Below, one piece after another: positions 1 to 5,296 of a DNA stretch of 5,296 nucleotides. The DNA lies in the NCBI GenBank assembly GCA_021413535.1, contig JAIOQF010000138.1, forward strand, positions 1 through 5,296, in the 5' to 3' direction. Position numbers and translations under genes: made by a program. Each line of letters opens with the position of its first letter. The first letter of the stretch is position 1. The notes under the pieces were generated by a model. It had not been told where the DNA came from. It made no database searches and saw only the letters and a program-made list of their open reading frames with translations. The stretch is from Verrucomicrobiota bacterium (GTDB lineage Bacteria > Verrucomicrobiota > Verrucomicrobiia > Verrucomicrobiales > Verrucomicrobiaceae).

Positions 1-347
1 CTGAACGACCGGCAGCCGGGTGGAATGTGTTTTCTGTCGAGCCGCCAAAGCTCAGTCAGGTTCATGCCTCGCTGTCTGCCGATGATATCGTGCCAGAGCA
101 AATCCAGCGCGAGACGTCCCGCGCGCGGGCCCTCTGCGGGAACGGGACCGCCCCGCCAGGCGAGGCTCTGAATCCAGCGTAAAGTTTCATCCGGGTTCTC
201 CTTATAATAGGGCACAAAAGGCGATTCACCCACGGCATCGCCGCATCGCAAGCGCAGCACCGTGCGCTCATCCGACGTTCCGTGCGCAATGCGGAAGGGT
301 TCATTCAGACGCAGCGTCTTGAGCTCCACGTGCAACGGCGACTCCAT
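1..347 (-). CDS. Enolase-superfamily dipeptide epimerase, N-terminal part (3' end outside window)
   Basis: I translated this frame by hand from the ATG at 347-345. The 115 visible residues stay open to the left edge. They look like the N-terminal capping domain of the muconate-lactonizing/mandelate-racemase branch of the enolase superfamily: EPFRIAHGTSDERT (residues 16-29, the specificity or 20s loop), VLRLRCGDAVGESPF (30-44, matching the usual 'G..GxGE..P' strand turn) and ALDLLWHDIIGR (80-91, matching 'Ald.AlwDl.Gk'). The closing IPPGCRSF (108-115) resembles the segment before the 'TI' strand of L-Ala-D/L-Glu epimerases. Such enzymes invert the alpha-carbon of the D-Glu residue in murein dipeptides, in the cytoplasm, using Mg2+ and two barrel lysines. 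The barrel is not in the window, so catalysis cannot be checked. The gene lies 50 bases downstream of the NlpC/P60 gene on the same strand, which favours the murein-dipeptide role. There is no well-placed Shine-Dalgarno; an AGGGGG run lies about 20 bases upstream. Superfamily is secure; the exact substrate is inferred. Confidence 0.82.
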   Translation of the reverse strand, partial: MESPLHVELKTLRLNEPFRIAHGTSDERTVLRLRCGDAVGESPFVPYYKENPDETLRWIQSLAWRGGPVPAEGPRAGRLALDLLWHDIIGRQRGMNLTELWRLDRKHIPPGCRSF

Positions 348-397
348 CGGTAGTGCATAGCGTCGGAAGCCCCCTAATGCCAGTGCGTTTGCACGGA

Positions 398-1168
398 TTA
401 ATCCACGATGCCACGATACCGCCACGGTTTATAACCATGCTCCCGCAGCCACTCTACGGGCGTGAGATGCATCACCGCTTTCCAATGCGGCGGACAACCC
501 ACGTCATAGACGATGAGATTCGCCGGATCGTTTTTTGCAAATCCAGCGAAAAGACAGATGTGCTCGTTTTCTTTATTCACGACATCGCCCGGTTTAAGCT
601 CTTCAAAACTGTCCAAAGGATCACAAATCTTCGCGATTTCATAAGTCGAAAACGGAGCCGCCAGACGCCAGCAGCGAGAAATAAAACCAGAGCAGTCGAT
701 TCCAGCGCAGAACTCGCTGATCGCATCATTGTTCAGCTCGCGTTTCTCCGCAGTATAAGCATCGCCAGCTTTGAGACCTCGCTTGATCGCTGCATCGAAT
801 TGCTCCGGCGTATCAAAGCCGCCCCACTTATAAGGCAGGCCAATGTTGATCTGATCAGGCAGCCACCAACCCGCCACGCCATCGCCGGGGCAATAGCATT
901 TGTCCGGTGTGTCCACCCGTATGCCCTTCTCATCCATGCCGTGCAGGATATTCGCCTCCGTTGGTTGCCAGCGATGCTGCACATAAGCAGTCGCGATCGC
1001 GATGACCTCGCTGCGCTTTACTTTGCTGGCGGGCTCCCAGAGTGATGCATCTATTTTTGATCCCGTCGTTTCACACGAAGAGAGAACGCAAATCGCGAGA
1101 ACGACCGCTAGACAGCAGTGACTCGGAATGAAGGAGCGATGATTTACGTCAGACACGCGGCATTGCAT
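398..1168 (-). CDS. NlpC/P60 cysteine-peptidase lipoprotein, probable murein-peptide endopeptidase
   Basis: The protein has 256 residues. Residues 11-32 form a lipoprotein signal: an Arg/His n-region, the hydrophobic stretch CLAVVLAICVL and the lipobox LSSC with Cys32 as lipidation site. The peptidase core shows PYKWGG (112-117) and AGIDCSGF (155-162), with Asp158-Cys159-Ser160 carrying the probable nucleophile Cys159. GDVVNKENEHICLFAGF (194-210) contains the probable catalytic His203. The third polar residue is not obvious; the strand VYDVG (220-224) is where it should lie. NlpC/P60 enzymes cut gamma-D-Glu-diamino-acid bonds in peptidoglycan. The epimerase-like neighbour suggests a YkfC-like salvage role rather than cell separation. 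About 38 residues separate WGG from DCSG, more than in compact family members. The start is the ATG at 1168-1166; GTG at codon 5 would also keep the signal. A GGAAGG sits about 13 bases before the ATG. The plus-strand open frame opposite has no recognisable domain and is a shadow. Confidence 0.92.
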   Translation of the reverse strand: MQCRVSDVNHRSFIPSHCCLAVVLAICVLSSCETTGSKIDASLWEPASKVKRSEVIAIATAYVQHRWQPTEANILHGMDEKGIRVDTPDKCYCPGDGVAGWWLPDQINIGLPYKWGGFDTPEQFDAAIKRGLKAGDAYTAEKRELNNDAISEFCAGIDCSGFISRCWRLAAPFSTYEIAKICDPLDSFEELKPGDVVNKENEHICLFAGFAKNDPANLIVYDVGCPPHWKAVMHLTPVEWLREHGYKPWRYRGIVD

Positions 1169-1293
1169 AGCGAGTCAGACACCTTCCGCAAGCTCATCCC
1201 TTGTTTCATAGCGCCATGCTCCTCACGATTCACCTCCAACCAGCTCCAGCATCGCGCTGGACTTCGACCACGAACTCGCTAAGAACCCCCAAT

Positions 1294-2219
1294 ATGAAAA
1301 CTTCTCATAAAACAATTTTTGTTTCACTCTCGCTCACCACGTTGCTCATCGGCGCTGCTGCCATGGAATATAAGAGTGTGCCGAATTGGTTGAAGCTGCC
1401 AGAAGGTCGCGCTCAACTCGGCAATCAACACGGCGACGTGGCCGTCAGTTCCAAGGGCGAGGTCTACGTCAGCATCATGGATCCCAAGGCGGGGTTGCAG
1501 GTGTTTTCCGCCGACGGCAAATATCTCCGCAACGTGCCCGATGCACCCAGTGATTTCCACGGCTTCGTCATTCACAAGGAAGCCGACGGCGAGTTCATCT
1601 ACGGCGCAGGCCTCGTCTCGGGGAATATTCTCAAGCTGACACTCGACGGCAAAGTGCTCTTGAACATTCCCTCGACTGCAATTCCGGACGAGTTCAAGAA
1701 CAAGGGAAAAGACGGCAAGTCGGTGGTGCGATTGACCGCAATGGATGTCGCGCCCAATGGCGATCTCTACGTCACAGACGGCTACGCAAGCGACTATGTG
1801 CATCGCTTCGACAAGACCGGCAAATACATCAAATCTTTCGGCGGCAAAAAAGAACCCTACTCTTTCAAGACATTGCACAAGATCGCCATCGACACCCGGT
1901 TCACCCCAGCGCGCGTCATCGGCTGCGACCGTGCCAACGGCCGGGTGGTTCACATGTCGCTCGACGGCGAATTCCTCGGCGTGGTCGCAAAAGACCTCAA
2001 GGCCGGATCACTGTGCTGGACAAGGAAGGCAAGATCGCCGCTCAATTCGGCGCGAACGATCACGCCGACGAGGTGGGCACGAATAAAACCGAACCGGCGA
2101 AGTGGCGCACGGGTATTGTCACCGCGCCGCACGGTGTAGCCTGCGACGAGCGCGGCGATGTCTTTGTTTCGGAATACAGTCTTTTCGGTCGCGTGCACCG
2201 CTTTGACCGTCAACAATGA
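1294..2219 (+). pseudogene. Secreted six-bladed NHL-type beta-propeller protein, frameshifted with a half-blade missing
   Basis: The start ATG at 1294 gives a signal peptide: Lys2 and Lys6, hydrophobic core to residue 20, then AAA before Met24, so secretion is likely. Propeller blades follow at residues 47-81, 87-125, 147-183 and 194-231, with the repeating 'a..G..YV......V..Fd.dGk.l..' pattern, for example GDLYVTDGYASDYVHRFDKTGK. Near base 2001 the homology leaves frame: the first frame continues as unrelated Arg/Ser-rich residues to a stop at 2139. The propeller resumes in the third frame as GRITVLDKEGKIAAQFG from about 2001 and ends with PHGVACDERGDVFVSEYSLF and a normal stop at 2217-2219. 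The strand that should open blade 5 is absent. A single loss of 3n+1 bases would explain both defects; one added G at 1999-2003 restores frame but not the blade. The function of this propeller type is unknown to me. There is no clear Shine-Dalgarno. The TTG at 1201 is an unlikely start because it would bury the signal peptide. Confidence 0.85.
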
Positions 2220-2223
2220 GACG

Positions 2224-2295
2224 TGGCAGAGGGGAGAATTGAACTCCCGACCAAGGGCTTATGAGTCCCCTGCTCTACCTCTGAGCTACCCTGCC
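2224..2295 (-). tRNA. tRNA with anticodon CAT (elongator Met, or possibly Ile2)
   Basis: The 72-base minus-strand cloverleaf is complete. The acceptor stem GGCAGGG pairs with CTCTGCC (one G-U pair), with discriminator A. The D stem is GCTC/GAGC around a short 7-base loop AGAGGTA. The anticodon loop is CTCATAA. The T stem is GGGAG/CTCCC around a canonical TTCAATT loop. The first acceptor pair is G-C, and the three G-C anticodon-stem pairs typical of initiators are absent, so it is not fMet. CAT serves both elongator Met and the lysidine-modified Ile2 tRNA. The GACTCATAA loop context and the TTGGTC variable region resemble Ile2 of E. coli, but A4-T69 in the acceptor stem and the rest do not settle it. 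The anticodon stem GGGGA/GCCCT leaves A31 opposite G39. CCA is not encoded; the discriminator is followed by CGT. I see no hairpin with a T-run as terminator. Confidence 0.96.
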
Positions 2296-2322
2296 GTCGT
2301 CCGCACTTGCGCGCGGGAGGTG

Positions 2323-2350
2323 AGTTTATGCACCTGTGGATGATTGTCAA
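2323..2350 (-). promoter_or_regulatory. Sigma70-type promoter of the CAT tRNA
   Basis: Reading the minus strand, a perfect -35 hexamer TTGACA (2350-2345) is followed by a 16-base spacer and TAAACT (2328-2323, four of six consensus bases). The -10 ends 27 bases before the tRNA 5' end, which fits a leader of about 20 bases. The stretch right after the -10, CACCTCCCGCGCGC, is GC-rich, as in stable-RNA promoters under stringent control. Position and strand fit the tRNA; activity is inferred. Confidence 0.6.
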
Positions 2351-2427
2351 ACCAGCGCAGATGCAAAGTGCGCCATCAAAAGTTGCCTAATAAAATAGCA
2401 CCTCAACGTCCCTGAACCGTGATCATT

Positions 2428-2454
2428 TAACCGCGCGGCTTGACACTGCGGTTA
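2428..2454 (+). repeat. Perfect 7-bp inverted repeat upstream of topB
   Basis: TAACCGC (2428-2434) and GCGGTTA (2448-2454) are exact reverse complements separated by 13 bases, with arm centres 20 bp apart, about two helical turns. The right arm ends 20 bases before the topB ATG. It could be a dimeric-regulator operator or a hairpin in the topB leader. A TTGACA (2440-2445) lies in the spacer, but no -10 sits at a usable distance from it. A possible upstream -10, TAAAAT at 2391-2396, would place the repeat inside the transcript, although I find no matching -35. The remainder of the 2296-2474 gap shows no gene. Confidence 0.4.
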
Positions 2455-2474
2455 GCATACTTGCTCCCCCTGCC

Positions 2475-5075
2475 ATGCCCAAATCCCTCATCATCGCCGA
2501 AAAACCGTCCGTCGCCACCGACCTTGCGAAAGCACTGTCGAAGGCTCCCGGCCTGTCCGCGTTTCACAAGGAAGGCGATTTCTTCGAGAACGAAACCCAC
2601 GTCATCACTTCCGCAGTCGGCCATCTCCTCGAACAGGAAATGCCCATGAAAGACGGCAAAAAAATCGGCTGGGGCTTCACTACTCTGCCTATTCTTCCGG
2701 AGAAATTTGAGCTCAAGCCGATCGACAAATCGGCAGATCGCTACCGTCTCGTGGCCCGGCTCATCAAGCGCAAGGATGTCGGCGACATCATCAACGCCTG
2801 CGATGCGGGCCGTGAAGGCGAACTCATTTTCCGCAACATCATCGAAGCCACCGGCACCAAGAAGCCCGTCAGCCGCATGTGGATGCAGTCGATGACCAAC
2901 AACGCCATCCTCGAAGCCTTCGGCCACATGCGGAGCGACGAGGAAATGCAGCCTCTGGCCGCCGCCGCCCGCTGCCGCAGCGAAAGCGACTGGATTGTCG
3001 GCATCAATTCCACCCGCGCTCTCACCGCGCTCAACTCGCGCCACGGTGGCTTCCGCCTCACGCCCGTGGGCCGAGTGCAGACGCCGACGCTGACCATTCT
3101 GGCCAATCGCGAACGCGAGATCGGAGAATTCGTGCCCCGGACTTATTTTGAAGTTCATGCCGAGTTTGGAGTGAAAGCCGGACTCTACGCCGGACGCTGG
3201 TTTGATGAAGCGTTCAAGAAGGACGAGAGCGACGAGCACAAGAAAGCCGAACGTCTCTGGAAGCGCGAACTCGCGGAAACGATCGTCGCGCGCTGCCAGG
3301 GAAAAGACGGCGTCATTGAAGAGACGACGAAACCAACGAAGCAGATCGCGCCGCTCCTCTATGATCTCACCAGCCTGCAACGTGAGGCCAACGGACGCTT
3401 CGGATTCAGCGCGCGCCGCACGCTGCAAATTGCCCAGGCACTTTACGAAAAATTCAAGGTGCTCACTTATCCGCGAACCGACTCCCGCTATCTGCCGGAG
3501 GATTACATCGGCACCGTGAAATCCACGATCAAAGGATTTTCCCAGCTTTCACCGGCCAAGAGCGGCGGCTTCCCGTCGGATCTTCCCGCGCATTGCAGCA
3601 AAATCATCAAACAGGACTGGGTGCGCCCGAACCGGCGCATCTTTGACGGCAAAAAAGTCAGCGATCACTTTGCCATCATCCCCACCGGCCAGACTCCGCC
3701 CGCTGGCATGGGCGAAGCTGAGTCAAAGATTTTCGATATGGTGACGCGCCGATTCCTTTCCGTCTTCTTCCCTGCGGCCGAGTTCGACGTCACCGCGCGC
3801 ATCACTCGCATCGGCAACGACGCCTTCAAATCCGACGGCAAAGTGCTGCGCGAACCGGGCTGGCTCGCGGTCTATGGCAAAAAAGCCGCCGAAGAACAAG
3901 AGGAAGATGAATCTGGAAAAGTTCTCGTGCCGGCCTTGCCTGGCGAAAAAGCCAAAACCGAACAAATCGAATCACGCGAGCAGCAGACCAAGCCGCCGCC
4001 GCGCTACAACGAAGCCACCCTGCTCTCCACCATGGAAGGCGCGGGAAAACTGGTGGACGACGAAGAACTCGCCGAGGCCATGAGCGAACGCGGACTCGGC
4101 ACGCCGGCCACGCGAGCATCGATCATCGAAGGACTGATCTACGATCAATACATCGAACGCCAGGGGCGTGAAATGTTTGTCACCGCGAAAGGCTTGGCGC
4201 TGGTCGATCAGCTGGCGACCCTCGGCGTCGAGACGCTGCGCTCACCGGAACTCACCGGCCAGTGGGAACAGAAGCTGCGGCTCATGGAGCAGCGCAAACT
4301 CGACCGGCCGACATTCATGCGCGACATCCGCAATCTCGCTGCTGACATAGTGGATAAAAGCAAGGCCTACGTAAAACAACTCAAGGAAGCCGTTCTGCCC
4401 GACTTCCAAGCCAAATGTCCCTTCTGTGGTGCGAAATCGTTCAAGCAGACGGAAGTTTTCTACAACTGCAAAACGCCCGACTGCAAGCTGCGTGTCTACA
4501 AAATAATCGCCGGACGCACCATGTCCGATGATGAATCGCGCGAGCTCATCGAAAAGCGATTCATCGGTCCGCTCGAGGGATTCCGCAGCCGCATCGGCAA
4601 GGAATTTAAGGCCGCCAACGAAATCAAAGACGACAAGAAAGTGAACTACGTCTTCGAGAAAGGCCAGAGCGACGACGTGGACTGGAACGAGATGCCGGTT
4701 CTCTGCGAGTGCCCCGTCTGCGCAAAACAGAAACGCACCGAGAACATATACATTCTGCCCAACGCCTACGCCTGCAAAACCGCGATCACCGACAACAAGA
4801 AATGCAACGCCCGCATCCCGCGCGAGCTTTGCAAAAAGGAAATCACCGAGGAGAACGCGCGCAAGTTCTTCGTCGAAGGCAAGACCGGCCTCATCGAGGG
4901 CATGATCTCGAAAAAAGGCCGGCCCTTCAAGGCGTTCCTCGCCTGCAAGCCGGGTGAGAAACGTCTGCTCAGCTGGGAGTTTCCACCACGGGAACCGAAA
5001 GCACCGGGCGCGAAAAAGAAAAAGACCAGCAAGTTCGGCAAACAGGCCAAGCCATCCGAGCAGCCGGAAAGTTAA
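2475..5075 (+). CDS. topB: DNA topoisomerase III (type IA), TopB
   Basis: This complete 866-residue enzyme passes one DNA strand through a transient single-strand break, acting on recombination or replication intermediates. The TOPRIM domain starts with SLIIAEKPSVA (4-14, Glu9) and has ACDAGREGELIFR (108-120; Asp110, Glu114, Glu116). The second Asp of the metal-binding DxD is Gly112, as I recall for Bacillus-type TopB. Next come VGRVQTPTL (198-206), the active site TYPRTDSRYL (331-340) with catalytic Tyr332, SDHFAIIPT (396-404), RYNEATLLSTME (510-521) and GLGTPATRASIIEGL (540-554). The tail has two Cys clusters (648/651/665/670 and 746/749/767/777). Each is followed by a Toprim C-terminal-repeat-like unit (IAGR...GPLEGFRSRIGKEFKA and KKEI...GLIEGMISKKGRPFKA), then a Lys-rich end (846-866). 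From memory it is longer than E. coli TopB (about 650) or B. subtilis TopB (about 730), owing to this tail. The N-terminal MPKSLIIAEKPS fixes the start despite no Shine-Dalgarno. Confidence 0.97.
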   Translation: MPKSLIIAEKPSVATDLAKALSKAPGLSAFHKEGDFFENETHVITSAVGHLLEQEMPMKDGKKIGWGFTTLPILPEKFELKPIDKSADRYRLVARLIKRKDVGDIINACDAGREGELIFRNIIEATGTKKPVSRMWMQSMTNNAILEAFGHMRSDEEMQPLAAAARCRSESDWIVGINSTRALTALNSRHGGFRLTPVGRVQTPTLTILANREREIGEFVPRTYFEVHAEFGVKAGLYAGRWFDEAFKKDESDEHKKAERLWKRELAETIVARCQGKDGVIEETTKPTKQIAPLLYDLTSLQREANGRFGFSARRTLQIAQALYEKFKVLTYPRTDSRYLPEDYIGTVKSTIKGFSQLSPAKSGGFPSDLPAHCSKIIKQDWVRPNRRIFDGKKVSDHFAIIPTGQTPPAGMGEAESKIFDMVTRRFLSVFFPAAEFDVTARITRIGNDAFKSDGKVLREPGWLAVYGKKAAEEQEEDESGKVLVPALPGEKAKTEQIESREQQTKPPPRYNEATLLSTMEGAGKLVDDEELAEAMSERGLGTPATRASIIEGLIYDQYIERQGREMFVTAKGLALVDQLATLGVETLRSPELTGQWEQKLRLMEQRKLDRPTFMRDIRNLAADIVDKSKAYVKQLKEAVLPDFQAKCPFCGAKSFKQTEVFYNCKTPDCKLRVYKIIAGRTMSDDESRELIEKRFIGPLEGFRSRIGKEFKAANEIKDDKKVNYVFEKGQSDDVDWNEMPVLCECPVCAKQKRTENIYILPNAYACKTAITDNKKCNARIPRELCKKEITEENARKFFVEGKTGLIEGMISKKGRPFKAFLACKPGEKRLLSWEFPPREPKAPGAKKKKTSKFGKQAKPSEQPES

Positions 5076-5099
5076 GCCTTCCTCCAGCGCGCTCAGCTC

Positions 5100-5296
5100 A
5101 TGAAGCTCTGGAAAAGCCTTTATTTTCAGGTGCTGCTGGGCATCACGGCAGGTGTCCTTGTGGGATATTTCTGGCCGGATTTCGGTGCGAAACTGGAACC
5201 GCTCGGACTCGCCTTCGTCAACGTCATCAAGATGTTGATCGCCCCGATCATTTTCACAACCATCGTCGCCGGGATTGCCGCCATGGGCGATCTAAG
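5100..5296 (+). CDS. dctA: C4-dicarboxylate/cation symporter, DctA type, N-terminal part (3' end outside window)
   Basis: I translated the frame from the ATG at 5100; 65 codons are visible and stay open to the right edge. The opening LWKSLYFQVLLGITAGVLVG (3-22), followed by YFWP, and the later IKMLIAPIIFTTIVAGIAAMGD (43-64) match the first two membrane helices of the dicarboxylate/amino acid:cation symporter (DAACS) family. The 'KSLYFQVL' opening and 'KLIKMIIAPVIF.T.V.GIAGM' strand are hallmarks of DctA. The carrier would import succinate, fumarate or malate across the inner membrane with cations. The family also includes glutamate/aspartate carriers, and the substrate-binding hairpins are outside the window, so dicarboxylate specificity is inferred from N-terminal similarity only. 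It begins 24 bases after the topB stop on the same strand. I see no terminator or clear promoter between them, so readthrough from topB is possible. No Shine-Dalgarno is visible. Confidence 0.9.
   Translation, partial: MKLWKSLYFQVLLGITAGVLVGYFWPDFGAKLEPLGLAFVNVIKMLIAPIIFTTIVAGIAAMGDL

Noticed and set aside
62..304. An 80-codon minus-strand open frame inside the epimerase gene region
   Set aside because: A different minus-strand frame starting at 347 gives a clear enolase-superfamily N-terminal domain; this one is Arg/Cys-rich with no recognisable pattern.
353..1045. A 230-codon plus-strand open frame opposite the NlpC/P60 gene
   Set aside because: The minus strand encodes a lipobox and the NlpC/P60 catalytic motifs; the plus-strand product shows no domain and is a codon-bias shadow.
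1144..1209. A 21-codon minus-strand ORF (MKQGMSLRKVSDSLCNAACLT) overlapping the NlpC/P60 start in another frame, about 15 bases downstream of a GAGGAG
   Set aside because: It could be an upstream leader peptide, but nothing other than the nearby purine run supports translation, and ORFs this short are common by chance.
1169..1280. AGCGAGT (1169-1175) and ACTCGCT (1274-1280) as an inverted repeat flanking the divergent gap
   Set aside because: Only 7 bp per arm and about 100 bases apart, with no target duplication or other mobile-element mark; it is likely chance.
2203..2213. Palindrome TTGACCGTCAA at the end of the propeller gene as a terminator
   Set aside because: Five-bp arms with a one-base centre cannot form a hairpin loop, and no T-run follows on either strand.
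2013..2219. A separate 68-codon gene starting at the GTG at 2013
   Set aside because: Its sequence is the missing C-terminal blades of the upstream propeller in another frame, including GRIT just before the GTG, so it is part of the broken gene.
2440..2462. TTGACA at 2440-2445 as a plus-strand -35 for topB
   Set aside because: The only -10-like sequence, CATACT at 2456-2461, is 10 bases away instead of 16-18, so it is not a workable sigma70 promoter.
2427..3428. A 333-codon minus-strand open frame opposite the topB start
   Set aside because: It lies wholly antisense to conserved TOPRIM and topoisomerase motifs, and its Phe/Gly/Ala-rich product looks like a shadow of GC-rich coding sequence.

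Overview
The window is an ordinary-looking chromosomal segment of a fairly GC-rich bacterium. I suspect Verrucomicrobiota or a close relative. This rests on the secreted six-bladed propeller type, the near absence of Shine-Dalgarno motifs before clear start codons, and the long TopB with Toprim C-terminal repeats. It is an inference, not a phylogenetic result.

Layout from left to right. Positions 1-1168 hold two minus-strand genes reading leftwards: an NlpC/P60 cysteine-peptidase lipoprotein (398-1168), then, 50 bases downstream, the N-terminal third of an enolase-superfamily enzyme of dipeptide-epimerase type (1-347, running off the left edge). Together they resemble the YkfC/YkfB pair that salvages murein peptides: the peptidase releases L-Ala-D-Glu and the epimerase converts it to L-Ala-L-Glu. 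After a 125-base divergent gap, a plus-strand gene for a secreted NHL-type beta-propeller (1294-2219) is broken. It changes frame near 2001 and lacks the first half of its fifth blade, so I call it a pseudogene, unless the assembly is wrong there.

A minus-strand tRNA with anticodon CAT (2224-2295) lies tail-to-tail with the propeller gene, four bases from its stop codon. It has a good sigma70-type promoter with a perfect TTGACA. A 179-base divergent region separates the tRNA from a complete 866-residue type IA topoisomerase of the topoisomerase III group (topB, 2475-5075). That region contains a perfect 7-bp inverted repeat close to the topB start. The start of a C4-dicarboxylate/cation symporter gene (dctA type, from 5100) follows after 24 bases and runs off the right edge.

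I see no CRISPR array, insertion sequence, phage gene or defence cassette, and nothing that amounts to a new system. The items most worth checking are the lesion in the propeller gene, the predicted murein-peptide salvage pair with its unusual peptidase insertion, and the anticodon-stem mismatch and uncertain identity of the CAT tRNA.
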